Shown: positions 33,106 through 40,869 of the stretch, piece by piece
Layout: every line of letters begins with the position of its first letter
Numbering within the stretch: the first letter of the stretch is position 1
NCBI GenBank assembly: GCA_900759715.1
Contig: CAAEXF010000054.1
Span: 93,183-157,182 of the forward strand
From: Clostridium_AM sp900759715
GTDB taxonomy: Bacteria > Bacillota > Clostridia > Clostridiales > Clostridiaceae
Length of the DNA stretch: 64,000 bases
Direction of reading: 5' to 3'
Program-made: the position numbers and the translations under genes
The notes under the pieces: model-generated
What the model saw: the letters and a program-made list of their open reading frames with translations, nothing else
What the model was told of the DNA's origin: nothing
The model's database searches: none

Positions 33106-34109
33106 TTATTTATCTTTTAATTTTTCAAATAGCTCATTAACAGATATGTTAGATAAATCAACTTCATTTAAATTTATTTCTTTTTCGATGGCTGATTTGA
33201 GTAGTGGTGATTTTTTTGTATCTCCTATCACAATTGCACCAACTATTTTATTATTTTTTATAAATATTTTTTTATACTCTTTTAAATTAATATCTTTATC
33301 TGCCAATATATTTGTTGATTTTGTTTCATCTATACATCCCATAGAAAATAATGAAATGCCAAAAGCATTTAAAGTGGTAACTGGAGTAATATTTTCGTAT
33401 ACTATTTCTCTACCTGCAATGTTGTATCCCGCAACTCTTCCCTGCGCTATGGCGATATTCCATAGACCAGCAACTTGATTATTAAGTTCAGCAATATCCC
33501 CTGCTGCATAAATATTTTTTATATTTGTTTCCATTTTGTTATTTACTAATATTCCTCGTGCTGTTTGAAGGTTAGTATTCCCTAGTAAATCTATATTAGA
33601 TTTAATTCCAGTTGAGTAAATAACCATATTACAGTTTAATTCAACTTTTTCGTCTATTAGAATTCCTTACTTTCATTTAGTCTACTTTTAATCTCTAAGG
33701 CATCATTAAGATCTCTTAATGTATACACACCATTCTTACCTATACCATTAATTGGTGGTATTCTATTACTTGCTCCATTTGCGAAAAGTAATCTATCATA
33801 CTTAATTTTACCACCATCATATAATAATACTTCCTGAAAATTAGTGTTTACATTTACTACTTTTGTGTTAACTAATATCTTTATTTTATTATGTTCATAC
33901 CACTCTTTCTTTTGAAGAAGTATGTTATTTTCCTCAAGTTGGCTAAATATCCCTTTAGATAATCTTATACGGTTATAAGGATAAAATTCTTCTTCTCCAA
34001 TTAAACACACCTCTGAATCTAAATCTATTTCTCTAATTGCTTTTATTGCTGTTATTCCTGCGATACCACTACCTACTATTACTATTCTTTTAGTCATTTC
34101 CATCACCAT
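33106..34109 (-). pseudogene. NADH:rubredoxin oxidoreductase-like flavoprotein with internal deletion
   Basis: The N-terminal piece (34109-33657, 150 residues) has the FAD site RIVIVGSGIAGITAIKAIREID, then PYNRIRLSKGI, LFANGASNRIPPINGIGKNGVYTLRDLNDALEIKSRLNESKE, and hits a stop. The C-terminal piece (33627-33106) continues in another frame with NMVIYSTGIKSNIDLL, NIYAAGDIAE and GLWNIAIAQG. Intact relatives have some 60-70 more residues between these points, including the NADH-binding GxGxxG. So about 200 bp plus a frame shift have been lost near 33650. The remaining parts cannot form a working NAD(P)H reductase. It probably once reduced Hcp or rubredoxin-dependent O2/NO reductases. Confidence 0.85.
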
Positions 34110-34192
34110 ACTCTTGCATAATACTAATCTCTTATTATATTATTACTTCTTTTCTACCTATTATCCTCATAATTCATCGAACATATTACAGA

Positions 34193-34614
34193 GTATGTCA
34201 AACAGCTTAGAGGTAAGAGTACCTTTTGCAGACCATAGATTAGTTGAATATGCATTTAATATTCCTTCTGAAATTAAGTTCTGTAATAATAGAGAAAAGG
34301 GCATACTCAGAAAAGCCTTAAGAGGAATTCTTCCTAATGATGTTATAGATAGGAAGAAGAGCCCATACCCTAAAACTCATAATCCTGAATATACAAAGAT
34401 AGTTCAGAACTGGATGACAGATATAATGAATGATAAGTCCTCTCCTATACTTGGTTTGATAGATAAGAATTCGGTAAAAACTTTGATTGAGACAGGTGGT
34501 TCATCCTTTAAAGAACCTTGGTTTGGCCAGCTTATGAGAGGACCTCAGTTACTGGCTTATTTGATACAGGTTAACACCTGGCTTAAGGAGTATAATGTTA
34601 AAATAGAATTGTAA
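34193..34614 (+). pseudogene. asnB: 3' tail of a second asnB
   Basis: The last 140 codons of an AsnB, homologous to 26721-27141, about 94% identical by my count (26 differences in about 420 bases). Some 20 of the differences are silent, and only about five residues change (for example DYR to DHR, PKDV to PNDV, IDKDS to IDKNS). Homology starts abruptly at ATGTCAAACAGC and ends at the stop codon. The silent bias means this was the end of a functional second paralogue, later beheaded, and not a fresh duplicate fragment. An ATG is present but there is no ribosome site or glutaminase domain. Confidence 0.9.
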
Positions 34615-34621
34615 TAAATAT

Positions 34622-34668
34622 AAAGCATGTGGCACTTATAATATTTTATTATAAGCTACATGCTTTTT
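34622..34668 (+). terminator. Terminator behind the asnB tail
   Basis: Long stem AAAGCATGT.GC..TTATAAT pairing with ATTATAAGCT.ACATGCTTT, then TTTCT. It probably belonged to the lost full-length gene. Confidence 0.85.
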
Positions 34669-34710
34669 CTAAATTAATATTCACCTTATTTTGTACACTA
34701 TCACATGATT

Positions 34711-34788
34711 ATATGGCATACCAACTACCTCTTATGTATGTGTTTATGTATGTGTTTATGTAACATTTCAGGTGAAGGTATGCCATAT
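34711..34788. repeat. Inverted repeat enclosing a 12-bp tandem repeat
   Basis: Arms ATATGGCATACC (34711) and GGTATGCCATAT (34777), perfect 12 bp. In the loop TATGTATGTGTT is repeated about 2.3 times (34733-34761). It lies 55 bases past the protease stop, a likely transcription end for the protease on the minus strand, though without a clear T-run. Confidence 0.7.
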
Positions 34789-34842
34789 TCACTTTCGAGT
34801 AACATTATCAATTTAGATTTTTATTTTACATAACTAAAGTTA

Positions 34843-36384
34843 TTAATTAACTCCGACACTATTCCATGCGCTAATTACAGCATTATATTCTGGACTATTT
34901 GCTCCATAAAGATCTTCTGCTGATTGTGCAAGTGCTAACCTAGCATCATGGAATGTAGAACTTGATGTTAAATAGTTGCACAACGCTCTGTAATAGATTT
35001 GTTCTGCTTTTTGAACTCCGACACTTGGATTTGTAGCAGTCAGATAACATGCCTTATTAGGTATTCCACTATTAGTATGAACTCCTCCATTATCATCGGA
35101 AGTATATACATAATTTTTCATGTTATCTGGTTGATCATAAAGAGTAGGATTTGCCATACTTCTGAGTGCATCTCCTGGTGTATTAGGAGTCCAAACATCT
35201 TCTCCTAAAAGCCAATCTGATTTTGATGGCTGAGAATAAAACTCAATAAATGTTCCAAAACAATCTGACATAGACTCATTTAACGCACCTGATTGATCTC
35301 TATAAGTAAGATTAGCTTCATATTGATCAACCCCATGAGTCATTTCATGACCAACTACATCAAGACTTCCTGATAATGCTATAGCTTCAGTTCCATCACC
35401 ATCACCATACAACATTTGAGTACCAGTCCATTGTGCATTAACCCAATTTCTTAAATAGTGAACACTTGATTTCATAGCCATATTATTTCCATCTATTCCG
35501 TTTCTGTTGAATTTCTTTTTAAAGTAATCATATACAACTCCTGAGTAATAATGTGCATCTACTGCGGCCTTATCACTAATTACACTTGTAGTTGAATAAA
35601 TTAAAGTTCCAGGCTCTGAAGAGGTATTTTTAGAATTATAAGTAGTAATTTGAGCACCACGTGTTGTATCTTTCATTTGATATTGAGTTTTTGATCCAAC
35701 TGTGACTTTGTCCAAATTCAATGTTTTTGTGTCACCAAGTACTCCAGTTCCTGTACCAGTAGTTGCTACTTTAGCAACAGCATTATATTTATCCACAACT
35801 TGTCCATTGTAAGTGTTTATAAAGAAATGCCAATCTCCTGGTTCAGGACTTATAAAATTAACTCTTACTTCATAAACTGGGATGTATTCGTTATTTACTT
35901 TATAAATATAAGGCTTTGCCATAGGCGTTATTTCTAGAGTATCAAATTTGACTTGAGATTTTGCTGTTTCTATTGCTTTATTTTCACTAATAAATTTTTC
36001 TTTATTAATTTTAATCTTTTTTGCTGACGAATCAAATTTTCCATTCACCGCATATATTTCGCCATTTTTATTAAAGTGAACAATATATTGATTTCCGTAG
36101 ACAGGAATGCCTTGTACAATTTGTTGGAGCTTTATATGTTTAAAATTCAGACTATCATCCTTCTCACCAATTTTTGTAAGATCATTTTCTACATTGTCCA
36201 CTTCAAATTTACCTTTGTTATCATTAAAAAACTTTTGAACACCGCTCATATCTTTTGTTAATTTTCCTGATAATTTGCCTTTAGTAAAATTATGCCCATC
36301 GTTTGGTGCAGCTTTTACAGCTGGACCTGTAATCATAAAGGCGCTTATCATAATAGTAGCAACAAGATATTTAATTTTTTTCAT
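34843..36384 (-). CDS. npr: Secreted M4 neutral metalloprotease (thermolysin-like)
   Basis: 513 residues: signal peptide (KKIKYLVATIMISAFMITGPAVKA), FTP and PepSY-like propeptide regions (about 35-200), then the mature zinc protease. Catalytic motifs VVGHEMTHGVDQYEA (zinc His pair and Glu) and GALNESMSDCFGTF (third ligand Glu), and DDNGGVHTNSGIPNKACYL with the transition-state His. A second conserved His region is DARLALAQSAEDLYG. RBS AGGGGGAA. It is divergent from agrD with a 408-bp shared region that contains direct-repeat sites, so quorum control by the neighbouring agr system is likely by analogy with other agr-controlled proteases; not shown here. Confidence 0.94.
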   Translation of the reverse strand: MKKIKYLVATIMISAFMITGPAVKAAPNDGHNFTKGKLSGKLTKDMSGVQKFFNDNKGKFEVDNVENDLTKIGEKDDSLNFKHIKLQQIVQGIPVYGNQYIVHFNKNGEIYAVNGKFDSSAKKIKINKEKFISENKAIETAKSQVKFDTLEITPMAKPYIYKVNNEYIPVYEVRVNFISPEPGDWHFFINTYNGQVVDKYNAVAKVATTGTGTGVLGDTKTLNLDKVTVGSKTQYQMKDTTRGAQITTYNSKNTSSEPGTLIYSTTSVISDKAAVDAHYYSGVVYDYFKKKFNRNGIDGNNMAMKSSVHYLRNWVNAQWTGTQMLYGDGDGTEAIALSGSLDVVGHEMTHGVDQYEANLTYRDQSGALNESMSDCFGTFIEFYSQPSKSDWLLGEDVWTPNTPGDALRSMANPTLYDQPDNMKNYVYTSDDNGGVHTNSGIPNKACYLTATNPSVGVQKAEQIYYRALCNYLTSSSTFHDARLALAQSAEDLYGANSPEYNAVISAWNSVGVN

Positions 36385-36550
36385 AAGAATATTCCCCCTA
36401 TATTCATTTATTTACTAATTAAAAACTATAAGATTTATAGCCTATAATTAGTTTAATCTAATTATATCTACATATGGAAAATACTTAAATACAAATACCA
36501 CGAGATCACCTTATAACGTCATAAAATGACTTAATTTACACAAAAACACA

Positions 36551-36581
36551 TTTGTGACATAATAATATAAATTTGCGACAT
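36551..36581. promoter_or_regulatory. Direct repeat pair 1, candidate LytTR/AgrA site (npr side)
   Basis: TTTGTGACAT and TTTGCGACAT (9 of 10 identical), starts 21 bp apart. Tandem 9-bp repeats with 12-bp spacing are the known layout for LytTR-type regulators such as AgrA. The response regulator encoded 2 kb away has a LytTR domain. Confidence 0.55.
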
Positions 36582-36679
36582 TTATATTTACTTTTATTCT
36601 GGTAGCTGTTACAATGTTTAGTTTATTACATTAAAAAGGTGACTTCTGTAGCTTTTTACACTGCAGAATATAATAGGTA

Positions 36680-36712
36680 TATTTTACGATGTAAATATAT
36701 GTATTTCACGAT
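36680..36712 (+). promoter_or_regulatory. Direct repeat pair 2, candidate LytTR/AgrA site of agrD
   Basis: TATTTTACGAT and TATTTCACGAT (10 of 11 identical), starts 22 bp apart, ending about 8 bases before where the -35 of the agrD promoter should be (-10 TATAAT at 36743). This position fits direct activation. Confidence 0.6.
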
Positions 36713-36792
36713 ATTTTATGGAATAACCTGTAAACTCAATGCTATAATTTAGTCATTAGATTAATTTAAATTTAGAAGGGATTGTAGAGAAT

Positions 36793-36936
36793 ATGGAAAA
36801 AAGAAGTATAAAAAAGCTTATAGCATTGTTTGCAAGCACAATTGCAATGCTTGTTGCAACAACTTCCTCCTCAATGTGCTGGGTACACGTATTTGGAGAA
36901 CCTAAAATGCCAAAATCTCTATACAAAATGGACTAA
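36793..36936 (+). CDS. agrD: AgrD-like autoinducing peptide precursor
   Basis: 47 residues, too short for ordinary gene calling. Amphipathic leader KRSIKKLIALFASTIAML, a core with the ring Cys, SSSMCWVHVFGEPKMPKSL, and an acidic tail ending KMD. This is the clostridial AgrD layout: hydrophobic leader, a Cys followed by 4-5 mainly aromatic or hydrophobic residues, then a (Q/E)P..P segment that AgrB removes. The predicted signal is a thiolactone from Cys29, ring CWVHV or CWVHVF; the exact cut is inference. AGAAGGGA lies 13 bases upstream of the ATG. It is on the strand opposite to agrB, agrA and agrC and converges with agrC. Confidence 0.85.
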   Translation: MEKRSIKKLIALFASTIAMLVATTSSSMCWVHVFGEPKMPKSLYKMD

Positions 36937-36946
36937 CTGCATAACA

Positions 36947-36981
36947 AAAAGGCATGAAACTTTTTAAGGTATCATGCCTTT
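36947..36981. terminator. Bidirectional terminator overlapping the end of agrC
   Basis: Stem AAAGGCATGA pairing with TCATGCCTTT, followed by T-rich sequence on both strands. The last codons and the stop of agrC form one arm, so the two convergent genes share it. Confidence 0.8.
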
Positions 36982-38312
36982 AAATCATATATTATTAACT
37001 CTTGTTTGAACACACAATCTTTAATTTTAGTATTTAGAATTACATTATCATATTTTTCATTAACAATGCATCTAACTGTTTTTAATCCAATTCCCCTGTT
37101 ATCACCTTTCGTAGAAAACTTTTCTTCATATATTTTATAAATTGGTGGGGTATCCTCTAAGCATGAATTGCTTATAATAAATACTGTAGAATCGTCATTT
37201 TTTACCACGGCAATTTTAACATCTTTTTTGTCACATAGAATCGCTGCCTCTATAGCGTTATCAATAAATATTCCAATAATTCTACATATATCTATGGTAT
37301 TCATAGATAACTGATGTATATCATCAATAATTTCTATTTGTATTTCTATACCATATGAATATGCATTAATAATTTTTGAAGATATCAATGCCTTTAGGGC
37401 ATCAATCTTAATGTGTTTTAGTATTGATAGATATCTATCTTTATCTATTATTTTGTTACTTTCTTTCAATAAATCATTATGATAAAATTCCTTTAATCCA
37501 TCAATATCTCCTGTTTCTATGTATCCACCTAATGTTTGAAGTATATTTATATAGTCATGCTTAAATCTTCTCAAATCACTATCCATATCTTCAATCCTAT
37601 CTGTATACTCTTTAAGTTGCTGGTATTCCTTTTCTTTATATTCTTGTCGAAGCTTATTTTTAATGTTTTTACTACTTGAATGTATCAATAAAACTGACAT
37701 ACCGATAAACTCTATTATGAGTATCATGTTTAAAAAAGTGTTAACTCTACCTATAGATTTAACTAGACTTTTATACATTATTAAGTGGACATTTACGATA
37801 AATAACCCTGACACTATATACAAGATTGCTATTAAGTTTTCCTTTAGATATTCCTTAATATTACTGCCTTCAGTATATACTCTATTATAAATCATTCTTA
37901 TTATTTTACTGAGAAAATGAGAAATTAAAAGGATAAGCAATCCTGTAGCAAAATATATTTTTAGATTACTAATTATTTGTGAATAAGTAAAATTTAAAAT
38001 GTTAATATCAATAAACCCTACTATAGCGTCACTTGCAGCAAAAATAATATTTACACATAAAGCAATAACTATAGATCTCCATATACGCCTAGAAGCTATG
38101 TATAAATACAAAAATATATTAAAGATTACTGCTACTGCTAAAATAATATCTTTTCTATAAATATGTATAAATATAGTCATAAAATAGTTTACTACAGTAA
38201 ATATAACTATGCTTCTTCTTTCTAGCTTATCTGGCGAAATGTTGACGGTAATGCTGGTAATGCTAAGCGCTAAGATTAACGGATACAATATTTCGAAAAT
38301 TAAATCGAACAT
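36972..38312 (-). CDS. agrC: AgrC-type sensor histidine kinase (HPK10)
   Basis: About 446 residues. The N-terminal half has six to seven membrane spans (ILYPLILALSITSITV.., IIFTVVNYFMTIF.., VIALCVNIIFAASDA.. and others to about 200), then a coiled linker (RQEYKEKEYQQLKEYTDRIEDM), the phospho-acceptor block LRRFKHDYINILQTLGGY, and a GHKL ATPase with GIFIDNAIEAAI and GDNRGIGLKTV. This is the AgrC/HPK10 plan for peptide sensing. The open frame goes to 38354, but the ATG at 38312 (MFDLIFEILYP) with GAAAGGA upstream is the natural start. It overlaps agrA by 13 bases. Confidence 0.9.
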   Translation of the reverse strand: MFDLIFEILYPLILALSITSITVNISPDKLERRSIVIFTVVNYFMTIFIHIYRKDIILAVAVIFNIFLYLYIASRRIWRSIVIALCVNIIFAASDAIVGFIDINILNFTYSQIISNLKIYFATGLLILLISHFLSKIIRMIYNRVYTEGSNIKEYLKENLIAILYIVSGLFIVNVHLIMYKSLVKSIGRVNTFLNMILIIEFIGMSVLLIHSSSKNIKNKLRQEYKEKEYQQLKEYTDRIEDMDSDLRRFKHDYINILQTLGGYIETGDIDGLKEFYHNDLLKESNKIIDKDRYLSILKHIKIDALKALISSKIINAYSYGIEIQIEIIDDIHQLSMNTIDICRIIGIFIDNAIEAAILCDKKDVKIAVVKNDDSTVFIISNSCLEDTPPIYKIYEEKFSTKGDNRGIGLKTVRCIVNEKYDNVILNTKIKDCVFKQELIIYDLKA

Positions 38313-39040
38313 TTGTTCAACAATCCTTTCAGATATCGTGCAGCTACATAGCAAGATTCACCATTTATCATATATATAATAAAATTATCTTTATCAATTA
38401 CTTTGATTTTCTTAGTATTTACCAAATAAGATCTATGGGGCTTGTAATAATTAGAAGATACCATTTTTTCAATCTCTCTTAATGTTCCATAAAACTCTAA
38501 CTGTTCCTCACAAGTATGTATTCTTATCTTATGGTCCTTACTAGTTGTCTCAAAGAATAAAATATCATCAAGATTAAAATAAATAACTTTATTTCCAGCA
38601 TTTATTTGTATGGAATTTGTTTTAATAGCATTGGAATTTTTATAATCATTATAGGCTTCGTTAATGCATTCACTGATTTTATCTTTTATACTATTTAAAT
38701 TATTTTTAACTATATAATCCATAGCTTGTACTTTATATTGAAACGTAAGTAGCGTGAGTTCTGCATGAGATGTTACAAATACAATATAACCCATAGGATC
38801 ACTTTTTCTAATTATTTTTGCAAGTTCTATTCCATTTACTTTAGATTTTAAATCAACATCTAAGAAGTATAGAAATGTGTTTGTTTTATATTTCTCTAAA
38901 TATGTAATTACATCTTCTGGGGTATTAGCAGATAAGACAATACTCATATTTAAATTTAATTTTTTCAGTTCATCTTTAATAATAGTTTCAATCTGCTCTC
39001 TTTGATAACTATTATCTTCACAAATTATAATATTAAGCAT
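38300..39040 (-). CDS. agrA: AgrA-type response regulator (REC + LytTR)
   Basis: 246 residues: receiver domain (MLNIIICEDNSYQREQIE, phospho-Asp in FLYFLDVDLK, Lys in MDYIVKN) and a C-terminal LytTR DNA-binding domain (about 145-240: IYFNLDDILFFETTSKDHKIRIHT, FYGTLREIEKMV, YYKPHRSYLVNTKKIKVID). The ATG at 39040 has AGAGGAGA nine bases upstream. The gene order in transcription is agrB-agrA-agrC, so the regulator precedes the kinase, the reverse of the staphylococcal order. Expected to bind direct-repeat sites near agrD and npr. Confidence 0.92.
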   Translation of the reverse strand: MLNIIICEDNSYQREQIETIIKDELKKLNLNMSIVLSANTPEDVITYLEKYKTNTFLYFLDVDLKSKVNGIELAKIIRKSDPMGYIVFVTSHAELTLLTFQYKVQAMDYIVKNNLNSIKDKISECINEAYNDYKNSNAIKTNSIQINAGNKVIYFNLDDILFFETTSKDHKIRIHTCEEQLEFYGTLREIEKMVSSNYYKPHRSYLVNTKKIKVIDKDNFIIYMINGESCYVAARYLKGLLNKCSI

Positions 39041-39176
39041 TTTTATATCTCCTCTCACTAATAATATCTTTTCTATTTCAATCTACTTCTGCTATAGGTA
39101 TGATGTCAATTGTTACAAATTAATAAAATAGTAATTCCGTACTGATAAAACCATAAGTTTTACAAAAATAAGTTAT

Positions 39177-39779
39177 CTAAATTTTAATCCTTTCATAATT
39201 CTTGTATTTTTTCCCAAATATAATATAAATCTTAGGAGTAATTAGTATAGACTCTTGTAAAGTAGAATAGGTAATTAAATTCGTGTATACACTACCTGGC
39301 AATAATAAGGTTACAATACCAAATATTAAAACGATTAAAATAGATTTAACCTTTAATTTACCTCTTAGATTCTTACTCATAAGTGGGCGTTCTTCTGTGT
39401 CTGCTGGCGCATATAGCATAACCAGTATGAGACTTATTACAAATATAGTTGCTACATACACTTTCTTTAAAGAAAAGTTTAAACTTAAATACACATTTCC
39501 AAAAAAAATTATATAGTTAGTAATAATACATTTTATACTAGAATTGGCATGAATTCCATTTGCAAAAGATCTAAGAGTAGCAAAACTTACATATGCTACA
39601 ATGGTATAATTTAATATACCTAAAAAATATGCAGTGAGAAAAAGTAGAATTAACTTGAATATATTGATTAAAATTACATGTATACCATATTGAATTTTTT
39701 CTAATTCTGTTTCAGTTTTATTTGTGTTATCTTTAATAAAACTAGTACACTTTTCGCTGAGTTTTTCAGCAATATCCAT
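39177..39779 (-). CDS. agrB: AgrB-family accessory gene regulator (peptide-processing membrane protease)
   Basis: 200 residues with about six hydrophobic segments. It cuts and cyclises AgrD. Conserved AgrB features: GIHVILINIFKLILLFLTAYFLGI, the catalytic His in LRSFANGIHANSSIKCIITN and the Cys a few residues on, YAPADTEERPL before a later span. The start at 39779 (MDIAEKLSEK) has AAGGGGAGGGG eight bases upstream, so the longer frame to 39839 is rejected. A TATAAT box lies on the minus strand at 39842-39847. It starts the agrB-A-C operon. Confidence 0.92.
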   Translation of the reverse strand: MDIAEKLSEKCTSFIKDNTNKTETELEKIQYGIHVILINIFKLILLFLTAYFLGILNYTIVAYVSFATLRSFANGIHANSSIKCIITNYIIFFGNVYLSLNFSLKKVYVATIFVISLILVMLYAPADTEERPLMSKNLRGKLKVKSILIVLIFGIVTLLLPGSVYTNLITYSTLQESILITPKIYIIFGKKYKNYERIKI

Positions 39780-40129
39780 GATATCCCCTCCCCTTTTAAT
39801 ATCATAACATTTTTTCCTCAATATGATAAATTTATCCAAATATTATACCACTAAACATTTAATTATTCTAGTGTTTAAGTATGATTAAAAATTTCTACGT
39901 TATTATATTCAAATATGTCATATATAAAACAAATTAATACTTATACTAAAATGCATTTATTACACTATTCTACTTTTATTTAAATAACGCAATTTGCGTT
40001 TTGACCATTTTTTGATATAATTACAAATATAAGGTTTATTATTGAAATATTTTTATTCAGATATATGAATTAACAGGATGGTGGGTTAAAATATCAGCTA
40101 ATATAAGTTTATTTATAATTGATTTATCA
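39780..40129. other. Divergent intergenic region agrB / CPBP protease
   Basis: It holds the agrB promoter (minus) and a plus-strand TTGCGT-N16-TATAAT pair (39990-40017) that could drive the CPBP gene. The palindrome AACGCAATTTGCGTT (39985-39999) overlaps this -35. I found no repeat like the two pairs near agrD. From 40046 the CPBP reading frame is already open without a start codon. Confidence 0.55.
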
Positions 40130-40633
40130 TTGTATTTATTTATATTTATAATTCCAATTATCTTGTATCTTAAGTTAAGAGATAAAGTTAATCCCCTTGA
40201 ATATTTAAAACTTAAAGATAATTTATTAAAAGGTATATTAACTGGCTTCTTCATAAGTACTATATTTATAATATCGCTTATAATTAAGAATACTATAATA
40301 CAAGATAGATCTATAAATTTAAATATTGGCATACTATGGATAAGCGGACTATTGGTAGGAATACTTGAGGAGATACCATTTAGAGGCTTTATTCTACAAA
40401 AGCTATTAAGACATTTTAACTTTTGGCTAGCAAATTTATTAACTACCATTTTATTTGTAACAGTTCATATACCTATATGGTTGTCATCTCAAACTGATCT
40501 GATGGGTTCTATTGTATCCATTTCATTGGTTAGCCTTGTTTTGGGATATTTATTTAAAGAATATGATTCGTTATGGGTACCTATAACAGTTCATTCAATA
40601 TTTAATCTTGCCACATGGATAGGATTAAGATAA
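40130..40633 (+). CDS. CPBP-family intramembrane metalloprotease, possibly 5'-truncated
   Basis: 167 residues from the only available start, a TTG with no good ribosome site. The frame is open from 40046, and the upstream text (YELTGWWVKISANISLFIIDLSL) looks like part of the same membrane protein. All family motifs are present: EEIPFRGFILQKL (Glu-Glu..Arg), LFVTVHIPIW (His) and VHSIFNLATW (His, Asn). Usual members have over 200 residues, so one N-terminal span may be lost. Such proteases often sit beside peptide-signal or bacteriocin systems and can confer self-immunity. Here agrB is next door, but no link is shown. Confidence 0.75.
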   Translation: MYLFIFIIPIILYLKLRDKVNPLEYLKLKDNLLKGILTGFFISTIFIISLIIKNTIIQDRSINLNIGILWISGLLVGILEEIPFRGFILQKLLRHFNFWLANLLTTILFVTVHIPIWLSSQTDLMGSIVSISLVSLVLGYLFKEYDSLWVPITVHSIFNLATWIGLR

Positions 40634-40656
40634 CTTGTAATATCTTTACTAAAAAA

Positions 40657-40718
40657 ATGAATGATAAATCCTCCCCTATGCTTGATTTGATAGATAAGGA
40701 TTCAGTAAAAACTTTGAT
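40657..40718 (+). pseudogene. asnB: 62-bp scrap of a third asnB
   Basis: Reads MNDKSSPMLDLIDKDSVKTL, equal to an internal segment near the AsnB C-terminus (26955-27016), with six base differences from the intact gene, four of them silent. It differs from both other copies, so it comes from an independent paralogue. It merges directly into the following terminator. Confidence 0.85.
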
Positions 40719-40768
40719 AGATCATATCTTTGCTCTTATGATAGCAAAGATATGGTCTATTTTTCTTC
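40719..40768 (+). terminator. Strong rho-independent terminator
   Basis: Stem AGATCATATCTTTGCT pairing with AGCAAAGATATGGTCT, then ATTTTTCTTC, after the CPBP gene and the asnB scrap. Confidence 0.9.
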
Positions 40769-40869
40769 TATTAACAATAACTTTACATACTAGTCACAAC
40801 TCTGTCACATAAACGCCATATTCATTTGTTATAAATTTCAAGTAAGATAAAAATAGGCTAGGGGTGATA

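Larger units (their letters stand above)
36385..36792. other. Divergent regulatory region npr / agrD
   Basis: A 408-bp region holding two pairs of direct repeats (listed separately), a TATAAT on the minus strand near 36461-36466 for npr and a TATAAT on the plus strand at 36743-36748 for agrD. Both have poor -35 elements, as expected for activated promoters. A GTCAT/ATGAC inverted repeat lies at 36519-36531. No other gene seen. Confidence 0.6.

Noticed and set aside
34114..34614. A 166-residue gene starting at 34114
   Set aside because: The first 25 or so codons are unrelated sequence that happens to be open; only the asnB tail is homologous and there is no ribosome site.
34733..34761. CRISPR-like short repeats
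   Set aside because: Repeats are 12 bp and contiguous with no spacers.
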